From contig NC_056732.1 of the NCBI RefSeq assembly GCF_019279795.1, positions 182,287,096-182,351,095 of the forward strand: a DNA stretch of 64,000 nt. Reading direction: 5' to 3'. A program made the position numbers and the translations under genes. The stretch is from Protopterus annectens. Taxonomy: Eukaryota; Chordata; Ceratodontiformes; Protopteridae. Of the stretch, positions 9,900-22,563 are shown in pieces (the first letter of the stretch is position 1; the number at the start of each line of letters is the position of its first letter). The notes beneath the pieces were generated by a model. It made no database searches and was not told the origin of the DNA. It saw only the letters and a program-made list of their open reading frames with translations.

Positions 9900-9945
9900 C
9901 AAACCCACCTCCATAGACAGCACAAGGAACAAGAAACTAAGGGTA

Positions 9946-10620
9946 ATGCTGCTAAACGCCAGAAGTCTTAACCTCAAGATGCACGCACTCGAAGCTCTCC
10001 TCAGTATGGAGAACATCGATATCTGTGCAGTGACAGAAACTTGGTTCAAGGCTCCAGAGAGCACCCCAGCACTACCAGGTTATACCTCATATCATGCTTT
10101 TTGGCCCCAAAACCTGGACCGAACCACAAAAGGAGGGGGAGTTTCCATATTTATCAAGGATATCCACACCTCCAGGTTAGTGGCATTGCACGAAGTATCG
10201 GAGACCATCCATGTGCAACTAACAGTGGGCAAGACTGCTTTTCAGTTTACAGCATCCTACAGACCACCCTCTCAAAGTCAGGAATCCCACTCAGCTTTCC
10301 TGAAAACATTGGAGAACATGAAGATCTCTCTGAACACCATTATACTGGGTGACTTCAACTACCCAAACATAGACTGGGAGCACTACTCAAGCCCCAGCAC
10401 CTTAGCCCAAAGGTTCCTGGAAATTATAAACTCAAACGCTATGGAACAACTAGTCACCACTCCCACAAGAGGGGATAACATACCAGACCTGATCATTATC
10501 AACATGGGGACTCTATGCTCCACACCTGAAGTATATCCCTCATTGGTAAGATCAGACCATAAATTTATTTCACTGGATGTCCACATCCCGACCCCACCCC
10601 AGCCCAGAAAACCACAGTGA
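9946..10620 (+). pseudogene. LINE AP-type endonuclease domain
   Basis: Residues from the first Met read MLLNARSLNLKMHALEAL, then ICAVTETWF (catalytic Glu), KGGGVSIFI, ASYRPPS, ILGDFNYPNIDWE (Asp and Asn of the active site), TRGDNIPDLII and RSDHKFISL (final Asp-His). This is the full motif order of an apurinic-type LINE endonuclease, which nicks the target for primed reverse transcription. The frame stops at 10620 in a Pro-rich segment. The next frame (10577-10921) carries the linker with KGRRPVWWTPAINKLYKRRRKL, so one frameshift separates them. Confidence 0.85.
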
Positions 10621-11189
10621 AAAACTTCTCAAAAGCGAACTTCTCAAAACCGAAGTGGAATCCTTCAAGGCCCCAGGGCCAGTGGAAACTATGGCCCAAA
10701 CTGCAGAATCCTATATAAACGCATTCTACGGACATCTCCAGGAATGCATGGATCATGCTATCCCAAACAAAACCAAAACCCAAACATCCAAAGGCAGGCG
10801 TCCAGTCTGGTGGACCCCAGCCATAAATAAACTGTACAAGAGAAGGAGGAAGCTACTACATGATAGAGCAAAATCCCTAATAGAGAAGGCATCTCTGATC
10901 AGTACTAGCAAAAAATTATGATCCCTCATAAAATTCTCCAAGGCCAGCTTCGAGAGAAAAATTGCTCAGGAGACTAAAGACAATCATAAGGCTTTTTTTA
11001 TTATGTTAGGAACCTGGGATGCAACTCCCAGACTTGTTCTGAGTTGATTCTAAACGACAAAAAATACACTGAACCCACAGACATCGCCAATATCCTGGCA
11101 GACAGGTTCAGTGTAAACTTCTCCACCCCCCCCCCCAAAAAAAGAGCAAGTATCTATCCCGGCAGAGGGCTGCCTCCCAAACATCTCTG

Positions 11190-12735
11190 ATGCTCAGGTT
11201 TAGGCTGCCCTCTCCAAAGCAAAAAACACTGCTTCCATGGGACCAGATGGCGTCCCGGGTTGCGTCCTACATGAATTCCAAGAAGAACTAATCCCTCAAA
11301 TAAAACAGCTGTACAATTTCAGCCTCACTACAGGATATGTGCCCACAGAATGGCGTACAGCAACAGTGGTCCCACTCCACAAAGGTGGAGCCTCTATGGA
11401 CCCTGGAAACTATTGCCCCATAAGCCTGACTAGCTTAGTCTGCAAGGCTATGGAGAGGATCATTATGGAGCTTATAACAAAGACATTGGGGACCTACAGA
11501 CACTAGATCCTACCCAGTTCGGCTTTGTCAAGGGCAGATCCTGCCTTTTGAACCTGGTTGACTTCTTCGAAACAGTCACCAAAGCCATAGATGAAGGGAA
11601 GGTAGTCCACACAGCCTATCTGGACCTAGCAAAGGCATTTGACACAATACCCCACTCGGGCATCATAGATAAGCTATCCAGCTTAAATATAAACCCCTAT
11701 GTCACAAGATGGGTCGCAAACTGGCTGAAAGACAGAACCCACAGAGTGAGAGTTGCTGGAGCCATGTCAGACTCGAAACTGGTCACAAGTGGCGTCCCAC
11801 AAGGTTCTGTCCTGGGACCGCTCTTGTTCGGTATATACTTTTCCGAGGTACAGGCCAATGTGGGAGGACTATGGCTCACCAAGTTCGCAGATGACTGCAA
11901 ACTAGGTGCCATAACCAACTCCCCAGCTGACACAAACATCCTTCAAAAAGGTCTCACAGAGACGGATAACTGGTGCCAGAGCCATGGTCTAAAGCTAAAT
12001 GCCAAAAAGTGTATAGTCATACCCTTTGGCAAAAACAATGTGCCCACAAATTACCACATAGGCAGTAACCCATTAAATACAGAGAAAGAAATTAGGGATC
12101 TGGGGACCCAAGTTGATAGCAATCTCTCCTTTGACAACCACATTGCCAAAGTGGTTAGAAAGACCTTTTACATAGCCCACCTCATCATGAAAAGATTCAC
12201 CTCTAGATCAAGAGAGGTAATCGTGCCCCTTTATTCATCCCTCATCAGGCCCATCATAGAATACAATGCCCCTTTTGGGATGTACCTTACCCGACACCTG
12301 CAGCAATTAGAAAGACCCCAAAAGTACCTCACCAAGAGGATCAAGGGACTCAAACAGATGCCATATGCTGCTCGGTTAAAAAAACTCCAGCTCTACTCAG
12401 TTGCATACCGCCTACTTCGAGGTGATCTATGCCTGACATATAAAGCTATGTCCAATCCAGAATTAATGGACATGCTCCACCTCAGTAAATCTAAATCCCT
12501 TAGAGCCACACGCTCGAGGGACTTGAACCTCAGCACTGAAATAAATAGAACTTGCTGGAGGGACAGATTCATAACCCAGAGGCCCCCTTCACTCTGGAAT
12601 AGAATTCCAATCCATGTTAGGCAGAGCACCTCACTGAATCTCTTCAAGAAGAATCTTGACGAGTGGATGGGGGATCGTAGGTTTGTCCCGGGGATTACTT
12701 CCGTGTCACTATTAGACAGAGGCACAGCAAACTAA
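11190..12735 (+). pseudogene. LINE reverse transcriptase, CR1-like
   Basis: Two frames cover it: 11237-11506 (GPDGVPGCVLHEF, EWRTATVVPLHKGG, CPISLTSLVCKAMERI) and 11548-12735 (AYLDLAKAFDTIPH with the first catalytic Asp, SGVPQGSVLGPLLFGIYF, KFADDCKLG with the second Asp pair). The C-terminal part has EVIVPLYSSLIRPIIEY and ends with RFVPGITSVSLLD. The core catalytic residues look intact. A single frameshift near 11507 and the break before 11237 inactivate it. The second frame alone is 395 codons, the longest clean RT piece among the LINE copies here. Confidence 0.85.
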
Positions 12736-12857
12736 ATCTTAAAAAGGGCACAGTATACTCAAATCAAGGGGTGGCGTAAGCCAAACAAAATCGGGCTAGG
12801 CTTATAATTGCCCCAGGGCAGATAGCCTAGTATGAACCTATGAACCTATGAACCTAT

Positions 12858-14605
12858 AATGGCAGCTCATTACATTACTGATACAGTATTCAGACATAAT
12901 GTAGGTTGTAATTTTATGCAGTTAAAATGGTTTAGAAAGGGTTCAGAGTTTGGCAAGCACAGCAGCTGCAAGAGAGAAGATTTACTGTCACAACCACATG
13001 TTGATCAAGAGTTGATGAATGAATGGCTCAGGTGAGGTGAATTTAAACCAAAAGATTAAAGTTTAGTAATGGCAGGTCCAGACCACAGACTAGATACTCC
13101 ATGATCCAATGAAAATATAAGAGATACAGACAAGTGCAGGTTTTGCAGTACAGAACTAGAAACAGTTGGCATCTTGCTGCAAACTTCAATATGGTTATGG
13201 CTGAAGGTTTGTATATTGAAAGAAATAACATTGTGGCAATGCTGTTACACTGGAAACTGTGTAGATATTGCAATGAGCAGGTCATTCGGGGAACTGGAAA
13301 CATGACCCCCCCTGTACCACCTTAGTAATGGGTGCTAACCCTACCCCTAATGATGCCCCTTCCCCAAACCTAATCCTATACTTTAACATCATTAAAACCT
13401 TCCTGTAACACTGCCACTATACAAGACAGACTCAGACACACAAACACTGACAAACACACACAAACAACACTACATCTGTCCCCTAACCTAATCCTTACCC
13501 AAAAATACATAAACTTGCACACAGACACACAATACCCATCCTTCACTCATCCCTGACCCTAACTCTCACACACACACACAAACATATATGGTGTGGTAAA
13601 TGAAAACTGTGCTGCTAAATTATGATTAAAATCAGGGCCTCAATTTTTCAGTGCATATTGCCACGAGAAAAACTACAAAGTATTATATCTGTATGAATTT
13701 GGATGTGTCTCTGTGCACTTTTGATGAGTTGCACCATAGCCATGATTTGGAATTTGACACTTCTGATGATAGCTAAATGGAGAAAACATCCATCAGTAGT
13801 CTAGCATTAGTCCCAAAGATACCGCATGGCTGAATCCAAACTTATACTAGTGTATGGACCACTGTCAGACACTCAGCAATGCACCTACTGCCCAAGTCTA
13901 CAGGACCAAAGTAGCTGCAGAAAAGGGCTGTTGTGTATACATGCAGAGTACTACACAAAATAAGTCAGAGGGGCAGATGAAGTATAGGTCAGAATAAGCT
14001 ACTAATGAGCTTATGAGCCCTACATAATGATGGTCTGATGGGCATATATTTTTCAGAACAAGTTATGGAAAATGGTAATACTGTAAGAGATCTCATGTAG
14101 GCAAAGGGCACCAAGACATGAAAGTGCACAGCTGTGCCTGGCCATGGCCAGTGTCATACTGTACTGAAGATGGTAGTACAGGTTGTGCAGATATATGACG
14201 TACTCCATCTCATTTGTCCCAGCTCTGGCATCATATGGTCAGTGATGGTCAAATCCATGGGCATTGAAAGCCAAAGTGACTACATGACTATTTAACACAG
14301 AGAACTACATGTATCTAAAGTGGCAGCCCATATTATTAATGTATATCTACTTATTGTGGGAAATAAAAAACAGCTACCAAGTCACACTGGTGCAGACATG
14401 GTCACCTACAGTGTCTTCCCAAAAGGTCTCCTGCAAATCAGAAAAAAACTGCGATCAAAAGACTGCAGAGATTTGTTTGAAGTCATTTTTATATGCAGTG
14501 GAATTTTTAGAACTTCCCCTGCTATATACTGAAATCACTTTTCAGGTCATCATTACTGAAAGAAAAAGAAAGTATTGTTCTTTGGACACAAAACATTGCT
14601 TTTCT
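12858..14605. other. Unassigned, AC-rich in part
   Basis: No gene is supported. About 13420-13590 is rich in CA/CACA and CCTAAC-like words with imperfect (CA)n. The rest is AT-rich sequence without motifs I recognise. Confidence 0.4.
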
Positions 14606-14815
14606 CCTTTCCCTGTCAAATTCACAGAAAACTGTCACTGAGTTCAGCAGTAATATTTTGCAAGAAGAAACATTGTCCTTTTCTAAAATATCCAGAGCTG
14701 CATGCTTGTTCCTTTCCCTGTCAAATTCACAGAAAACTGTCACTGAGTTCAGCAGTAATATTTTGCAAGAAGAAACATTGTCCTTTTCTAAAATATCCAG
14801 AGCAGCATGCTTGTT
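14606..14815. repeat. 105-bp direct tandem duplication
   Basis: CCTTTCCCTGTCAAATTCAC recurs at 14606 and 14711. The two 105-bp units (14606-14710 and 14711-14815) are nearly identical (one clear change near the end, AGCTGC against AGCAGC). The period is a multiple of three, which keeps chance frames open on both strands. Confidence 0.9.
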
Positions 14816-16099
14816 CACGCACAACACTGTGGTGCAGAAACACATCAGCAGCATATATCCCATATATGTTATCTCCTCCAGTGTACAGTTGTAAAGCCTG
14901 CACTGTGTTCCACTGGAAGCAGGAAGAACTGCATTAGCAAAAACTGAGTGACTTTTCAGATAAGGTCCCAAAAGTGAATGCCTTAGTCATATTAGTCACA
15001 TTATAATGAAAAAAAAAACTTAATTCTTTAATGTGAAATGTTTCACAACAACCCCAGTGCAAAACCTGGCAGTCTTCATTTTACTTTTGCCAGGGACAGA
15101 TCTCTCCATGACAAATTCTGTCATTTTGTGAAACAGTCCAAAATTCATAGTAACACTACCTGATGAGACACCTGACAGGAACTATTATCATACATTCCTT
15201 TGGGGATTTTCAGGAGAGGGCATGGCTGGGTTTTGAGGATAAAACTTGGAAAGCAGCAGCTGTAGGGTTAAATGCATGACCTTTACTGAGACTCAGCACA
15301 ATATGGAAAGCACAGCAGACACACAGCAACCACCTGGCAGTCCCATGCAATGACTACCATTGTACCTTTTGTGTATGAAACGTGGACAAAACTCTGTGAT
15401 TTCTGTGGTACTAATTCTGTTTCCCAAGACTATTGTAGAAGGGATAATCACATCACAACCTCCACTTCAGAAATGGTACAAGATATGGTCATACAATATG
15501 TTCTTTCCTGCTCTTCTAAGAAGACAAGATTCCAAACAGTTTCTTTGCAGATTGTGGGTCTCTGTGCTGTCCAGATGCATTGTAGAAGTCTTCATTTACA
15601 ATTTTCCACAAATTATGAGCATAATCTTTCACAAATAGATAGAATACCAATGCATAACTTGGGGTAGTCTGTTCCAAGGTAATCATATGAAATGAAAAGA
15701 CCCACTAGAATGAGTCCCAAACACAGAGATTGAATGGATCAAAGAACAGACTTTTATATACTAAGACTGAGATGCCATTTCTGGGAATATTCCATTTTCT
15801 GCGAGGTATGGCAATCTCAGAGTTGGTATATATAAGTTTAGGGGGTGTGGGATGCAGGGTTTGGAGCTTGACCCCTGCAAAAAGAAGCTTAAAAGAAAAG
15901 AGTGCATTCTGAGTTTTTGAGGGGAGGTTGGATTTTTGGTGCTCTGCATTCTGAGTGCCAACATTTCAATAGGGAGCCTATTCCAAACACTAGAATAGCA
16001 GAGCTTTTCAAATGAAAATTGTTATGTTTTGTAATCATTTTCTACATTGTGACTAACTGCAAGGTTTCCATCAGAGCAATACTGTTAAAAGTTCACTTT
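14816..16099. other. Unassigned
   Basis: No gene, RNA or recognisable repeat is seen. Short open frames exist but none has splice sites or family motifs. Confidence 0.35.
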
Positions 16100-16313
16100 A
16101 GTTCATAGGTGAATATTAGAACAACTGTCTTGAAGGACCACCGTAAGCCTAGTCAATAATCCATGGTTAGAACTAATCCCTGTAACTTGGGTTCATAAGG
16201 TGAAGATCTCTGCCATAACACCAAGACCACCCCTTGGGATGAGAATAGAACCCACAGCCTTCTGCACTGCCAGCACTAAAGACAAGTGTGCTACCTGCTG
16301 AGCTACTGCCACT
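16100..16313 (-). mobile_element. tRNA-derived SINE with LINE-like tail, family 1a
   Basis: Read on the minus strand it starts with a tRNA-like head: TAGCTCAGCAGG (box A) and GGGTTCTATTC (box B) about 45 bp apart. The 3' part contains GACTAGGCTTACGG and ends CACCTATGAACT. This matches the 3' end of the LINE in this window (GGCTAGGCTTATAA...GATAGCCTAGTA...ACCTATGAACC). It suggests the SINE borrowed the LINE tail for retrotransposition. Confidence 0.65.
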
Positions 16314-17014
16314 GTGTTACAGACTTGCTGTTCTGACCTGTACCAGTCAGGGAAGATCTATTTGTACCACACAAGTAATTTTAAGTAGCTATGTCTCAGC
16401 CCAATGTTGATACGCAAATCACAGTAACCTCAAGCTTACCAGTTTGTTTCATAAACTTCAGCTACGAAACCTTCCCTACTGATGATGTCTCTTTGATATC
16501 ATAAAATGTAAACTTTTTATTTACTCTGCTTCTCTTTGAGATTCATTTTACTTTCTTCATTTTCTAGTATCCTGTCAAACTCCTATGTTTAATTTCCACA
16601 TAGCTATCCTTCTTTGTCCAATACTGCTATAAGTAGTCATTCATACAATTGTCTTTTCAGTATGCAAACACTACAATGGATCCTCAGACCAGCTTGTTAC
16701 TCTCATTGTCAAACTTATAAATAAGTTACACTTTTTTATATCTGGAGGCTGCAGTCTGGAGTTGAGCTACACTTGACAGCTGTATGCTTTATATCTATAA
16801 ATGTGACAGATGCCCAAAGACAGCACATATTGCTTGGACATACTGTGAAATGAGTCTCAGAGACGCATGTCAACACATCTTGAGTCACTTTAACAGCAAT
16901 GTCCCAGAGCTCTATGATGGCTACTATGTGACTTCTGAACACCACTTTTCAAACTGTTGACCACAAAATGTCCTAAAACTTGTTTAAAGCAGCAGTTTGT
17001 TCGTTTTCTATTGT

Positions 17015-17018
<4 letters not shown>
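16314..17018. other. Unassigned
   Basis: AT-rich sequence without a gene or repeat I can name. Confidence 0.35.

Positions 17019-17079
<61 letters not shown>
17019..17079. repeat. (TA)n microsatellite
   Basis: About 60 bp of uninterrupted TA dinucleotides. Confidence 0.98.
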
Positions 17080-17081
<2 letters not shown>

Positions 17082-17514
17082 TGCACTTTATTCATCTGCT
17101 TTTACTGTATTTCTATTTCTTCCTACTTTATTACTGGGGCATTGACTACAACTCTGATCTGAGATATATAACAATAAGTGTCCTTTTATGTGCATTTAAA
17201 GTGGGTTTTTTTATTGTATCTGCTTTATTTTCTGAAAAAAAATATATACTTGTTTCCCGCCTTTCTAAGCTAATATAGTCCAGTTTTCAGGTTAGTGCTG
17301 AATTCAGGGCTGTGTTACAAATTTCTGTGTTTGCCCATACCTTACTTGGACAGAAGGAAGTTTCTCTGTTCACCTGTGAGAGAGGGGAGCTTTTGAGCAG
17401 CCTATATGTCCCTGGAGGAGTGGTTTCAGCCCCAAAATTAATAGTTTATTGACCAATTTGGGCTAATTTCTATCTCTTTCATTTCCCTGCTATAAATGCT
17501 GCATTTGTCCAGTT

Positions 17515-19256
17515 TTTGAGCCGACCGATATTGCCAACATCCTGGCAGACAGGTTCAGCGCAAACTTCACTCCCTCTCACCCCCAAAAGGGCCCATAACC
17601 ATACCAGAAGAATGTAGAGCCCCTGAAATCATACACACTCAGGTTAAAACAGCCCTCTCCAAAGCCAAAAACACAGCATTAATGGGACCGGACGGTGTCC
17701 CAAGCTGTGTCCTACATGAGCTCAAAGATGAACTAACCCCTCACATAAACACACTGTTCATATTCAGCCTTTCCACAGGCTACATACTCATAGAGTGGCG
17801 CACAGCAATGGTTATTCCGCTCCACAAAGATGGAGCCACAATAGACCCCAGGAACTATTGCCCTATAAGCCTGACTAGTTTGGTCTGTAAGGCTATGGAG
17901 GGCATCATCATGGAATTCATTAACAGAGACATTGGGAACCTCCAAACACTGGACCCTACCCAGTTCAGCTTTGTTAAGGGCAGATCATGCCTCCTAAACC
18001 TGGTGGAATTCTTTGAGGCAGTTACCAAGGCTACAGATGAGGGAAAGGTGGTACACACAGCTTACCTAAACCTCAACACCATTCCCCATTCTGGTATTAT
18101 AGACAAGCTCACCAGCCTGAACATAAACCCCTACATCACAAGATGGGTTGCCAATTGGCTGATGGACAGACCCACATGGAGAGAGTTGCAGAAGCTAGGT
18201 CCAACTCTAAACCAGTTACAAGTGGCATTCCCCAGGGCTCAGTCCTAGGACCCCTCCTGTTCGGCATATACTTCTCAGAGGTACAGGCAAGCACAGGAGG
18301 ACTATGGCTGACCAAGTTCACAGAAGACTGCAAACTAGGGGCTATAATTGACTCTCTGGCTGACACAGACTTCCTCCAAAAGGGTCTCACTGAGACGATA
18401 CCTGGTGTCAAAATCATGGCCTCAAGCTAAATGCCAAAAAGTGCATAGTCATCCCCTTTGGAAAAATCAAAGTACCCACAAACTACCACATAGGTGGTAG
18501 TCCCCTAAATACGGAAGAAGTAATAAGGGATCTGGGGACCCAAGTAGATAGTAATCTTTCCTTTGATAATCACATTGCCAAAGTGGTTAGAAAATCCTTC
18601 TACATGTCCACCTAATCACAAAAGGGTTTGCATCCAGATCAAAAGAGGTCATTGTGCCCCTCTACTCATCACTCATCAGACCCATCATAGAGTACAACAC
18701 CCCATTTGGAATGTACCTTACAAGACACCTGCAACAGCTGGAAAGACCACAGAAGTACCTCACCAAGAGGATCACTGACCTCAAACAGATGCCCTATGCA
18801 GCTCGACTGAAGAAACTCCAGCTGTACTCGGTTGCATACCGCCTACTCAGAGGTGATCTCTGCCTGACATACAAGGCCATGTCCAACCCAGAATTGATAG
18901 ACATGCTCCACCTAAAGAAAACCTTATCCCCTCGAGCCACACACTCTAGGGATCTAAATCTCTCCACAACAATAAATAGGATGTGCTGGAGGGATCAATT
19001 CCTGTTCCAGAGACTTCCCGTGCTTTGGAACAAGATTCCAATCTATATTAGGCAGAGCTCCTTGCTAACACTCTTCAAAAGAAACCATGACGAATGGATG
19101 GGAAACAGAAAGTTTACCCCGGGATCACTTCAGTGGCTCTGCTGGACAGACGCACAGGGAACTAATCTAAGGGGGCGGCAAAAGCCAACACATTCTGGCT
19201 AGGCTTATAAATGCCTTTGGACAGATAGCCTAGTACCTACCTATGAACCTATGAAC
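17515..19256 (+). mobile_element. CR1/L2-like LINE, 5'-truncated copy
   Basis: Starts inside the RT lead-in (GCCGACCGATATTGCCAACA) and continues to the shared 3' end (GATAGCCTAGTA, ACCTATGAACCTATGAAC). RT pieces appear in three frames: 17682-18248 (GPDGVPSCVLHEL, CPISLTSLVCKAMEG), 18143-18430 (SGIPQGSVLGPLLFGIYF; the catalytic box reads FTEDCKL instead of FADDCKL) and 18654-19202 (C-terminus). The changed box plus frameshifts show a decayed copy. It is very similar to the 9.9-kb LINE. Confidence 0.85.
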
Positions 19257-20036
19257 ACTAAAAAATGTCTGTTTTAAATGTTCTTGGTCTTATATATGTG
19301 TCTGTATAATGAAGAGAACTAATGTAATACATTTTAAATATTCTTTGCATTTATCAGTTACTTCAGTTTATCCAATATACACAGGATGAGGATGACAGCC
19401 ACACTCGGAATGTTTTCAGAGCTACATGCACCACATTTTAGATTTAAAATTTATATTTTTAAATTTCATTAGATTTGTTGTCAGGCAGTCAAGATGAATT
19501 TAGCCAGTGTTTGGCAAAATGTTATCAATCAAAATAATAGCTGATCTAAATGACAGCTAATTTACAGCAGAATGCAGGGAAATAGATTTCATGTGGAGGC
19601 TGGGGCAAAACCCCCTGCACTGCAGTGAACTACCTCACACAAAGGGACCCCTTATAACTTAGTCTCTAACTGAATCTTCTCTAAGACTGTAGCATTAAGG
19701 GAACTAGGGATTTCCCTCTAATGTGATTAACTCAGAGAAAGTGTTGTCACTGGGTGCCTTCTGTACCGAGTTCATGCACCCTCCTTGTGTCTGCGTGAGA
19801 TTTTATTGGGTGGTCTGGTTTTCTCTCACATCCCAAAGGTGTGCTGTATGTGAGCTGGTAAGCTTACAAATTTCTTGAAGATGTACACACTATGTGTGAG
19901 TGCACATCAGCATCTTGTAATGATCTGGCACACCATCCAAAATTGTTTTCTCTGCATTATATCCACTGAGTGCCAGAACAAGACTCTGTCACCTCCTAAC
20001 TATGAAGTGGATTAACTAAGTAATCAGATACTATAG
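19257..20036. other. Unassigned
   Basis: No gene is seen. A few CA/GT-rich words occur, but no motif I recognise. Confidence 0.35.
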
Positions 20037-20093
20037 GAATGAATGAATGAATGAATGAATGAATGAATGAATAAATGAATGAATGAATGATCA
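20037..20093. repeat. (GAAT)n microsatellite
   Basis: About 13 units of GAAT with one AAAT interruption. Confidence 0.95.
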
Positions 20094-20317
20094 GAGGAAT
20101 GTTTTAATTGAGCTGGTTTAGACTAATGGTGCTGCACTGAATTCTGTCTCAATGAAAATGGATGTTGCTATTGGAATGACATTCAACAGAATACTGAGAC
20201 ACTTAACAGCAATGTCTACAACAAAGTGCAGACCTTTCCTTATATTTATGTCCTCTACATCACAAAATGTTTGATTTTCTCTTCTATATTGCCTGTTCCA
20301 CATTTGATTTATACATA

Positions 20318-20553
<236 letters not shown>

Positions 20554-21069
20554 TAGCTCTACAGGTCAATGGCAATGGACCTCTTTCGTAAGTCAGGGCA
20601 CAATTAAAGATCATGAAATCAGTTTTCTTTCAGTCTTTAAAGTTTGCCAAAAGTACTCCTCTTAGCATCTTCAATGTACCCAGAATTGTTTCTTTCTGCA
20701 GTTTCAAAGGGGTTACTAGCATTAGAAGTGCAGAAAAGGTGCTATTACAAATTATATAACATCTGTTTGTGAAAACAATAATTTCTTTTGTATTGATATG
20801 GAACATTTTTCTTGCAGTATATTTCTCTGGAAATTACTTGTCCCTTCTGGTCATAAGGATACAGTGGAATTACAGTGTAACTTCCAATGTTTCTGGATGA
20901 TGTGATGACTAGATGCAAATGTTTATGAACAATGAGTCTCCTGGAGTCGAGGTGTCAGGTGACAATGACAATCAAAGCTCTACTTAAAATTACATTGGCA
21001 CATTATAGAACTTGGCGTAGCACTGTCAGAGGTGAATACTACAACAACCAGGTACTCTTTAGACTGGTA
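20554..21069. other. Unassigned
   Basis: No gene is supported between the GATA array and the LINE fragment. Confidence 0.35.
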
Positions 21070-21290
21070 AGTGGTGCAAGACTGTTTCACCTCCATAGGT
21101 ATCACAAGGGATAAGAAACTAAGAGTAATGCTACTCAACGCCAGAAGTCTAAACCTCAAGATGCATGCACTCAAAACTCTCCTTAGCATGGAGAACTTCG
21201 ATATCTGTGCAGTAACAGAAACCTGGTTGAGGGCTCCCGAGAGCACCCCAGCACTACCAGGTTATACTTCATACCATGCTTTTCAGACAC
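21070..21290 (+). mobile_element. LINE 5' fragment (endonuclease start)
   Basis: Matches the first part of the endonuclease of the LINE at 9.9 kb: CAACGCCAGAAGTCTAAACC, then ENFDICAVTETWL and LPGYTSYHAF. It stops abruptly at about 21290, so it is a 3'-truncated or rearranged piece. This is unusual, since LINE copies normally lose the 5' end. Confidence 0.8.
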
Positions 21291-21450
21291 TACCATGGAT
21301 TCCTTACTGTGTGCTTTTGACACCACCAACTGACTGAATCATGAGATAAATTATTAAATATAATCTAGAAAAGATGGATTGCAGAAACATTGTTGATGTA
21401 CCAGCTGACAGCTTTTCTTACATATTTAGAAGTAAGGAAATGGAGGCATT

Positions 21451-22563
21451 ATGATTTGCAGATATAATTCAATAGACCCTCCTCATATGATTTGCAGATA
21501 TAATTCAATAGACCCTCCTCATATGATTTGCAGATATAATTCAATAGACCCTCCTCATATGATTTGCAGATATAATTCAATATACCCTCCTCATATGATT
21601 TGCAGATATAATTCAATAGACCCTCCTCATATGATTTACAGATATAATTCAATAGACCGTCCTCATATGATTTACAGATATAATTCAATAGACCCTCATA
21701 TGATTTGCAGATATAATTCAATAGACCCTCCTCATAAGATTTGCAGATATAATTCAATAGACCCTCCTCATATGATTTGCAGATATAATTCAATAGACCC
21801 TCCTCATATGATTTACAGATATAATTCAATAGACCCTCCTCATATGATTTGCAGATATAATTCAATAGACCCTCCTCATATGATTTGCAGATATAATTCA
21901 ATAGACCCTCCTCATATGATTTGCAGATATAATTCAATAGACCCTCCTCATATGATTTGCAGATATAATTCAGTAGACCCTCCTCATATGATTTGCAGAT
22001 ATAATTCAATAGACCCTCCTCATATGATTTGCAGATATAATTCAATAGACCCTCCTCATATGATTTGCAGATATAATTCAATAGACCCTCCTCATATGAT
22101 TTGCAGATATAATTCAATAGACCCTCCTCATATGATTTGCAGATATAATTCAATAGACCCTCCTCATATGATTTGCAGATATAATTCAATAGACCTTCCT
22201 CATATGATTTACAGATATAATTCAATAGACCCTCCTCATATGATTTTCAGATATAATTCAATAGACCATCCTCATATGATTTACAGATATAATTCAATAG
22301 ACCCTCCTCATATGATTTGCAGATATAATTCAATAGACCCTCCTCATATGATTTGCAGATATAATTCAATAGACCCTCCTCATATGATTTGCAGATATAA
22401 TTCAATAGACCCTCCTCATATGATTTGCAGATATAATTCAATAGACCCTCCTCATATGATTTGCAGATATAATTCAATAGACCCTCCTCATATGATTTGC
22501 AGATATAATTCAATAGACCCTCCTCATATGATTTGCAGATATAATTCAATAGACCCTCCTCTT
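21451..22563. repeat. 36-bp minisatellite, about 31 units
   Basis: Unit ATGATTTGCAGATATAATTC followed by AATAGACCCTCCTCAT, 36 bp. One unit is 33 bp (near 21695), and the others show only point changes. Because 36 is a multiple of three and the unit lacks stops in one frame per strand, long open frames appear on both strands (plus: repeats of MICRYNSIDPPH). No spacers are present, so it is not a CRISPR array. Confidence 0.97.

Larger units (their letters stand above)
9900..12857 (+). mobile_element. CR1/L2-like LINE, nearly full length
   Basis: Plus-strand LINE with an endonuclease at 9946-10620 and an RT at about 11230-12735, ending in GATAGCCTAG and a short tandem of TATGAACC (about 12831-12857). 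Related pieces at 17515, 21070, 25862, 39620 (minus) and 42556 (minus) share the same 3' end. The RT resembles the Jockey/CR1 group (VPQGSVLGPLLF, FADDCKL, the C-terminal WRDRF...LWNRIP pattern). At least two frame breaks separate the endonuclease from the RT, so it is dead. Confidence 0.85.

Noticed and set aside
14309..14971. Open frames of 110-149 codons on both strands
   Set aside because: Caused by the 105-bp tandem duplication, whose length is a multiple of three. No family motifs.
16240..16313. tRNA gene on the minus strand
   Set aside because: The tRNA-like head is fused to a LINE-like tail, so it is a SINE.
16736..16945. Minus-strand frame with DIAVKVTQDVLTC, vaguely like part of a transposase
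   Set aside because: Too short, with no catalytic motif and no inverted ends. A similar short word at 20.2 kb looks like chance.
21451..22563. Possible CRISPR array (36-bp repeat length)
   Set aside because: The units are contiguous with no unique spacers, and the window is vertebrate DNA.
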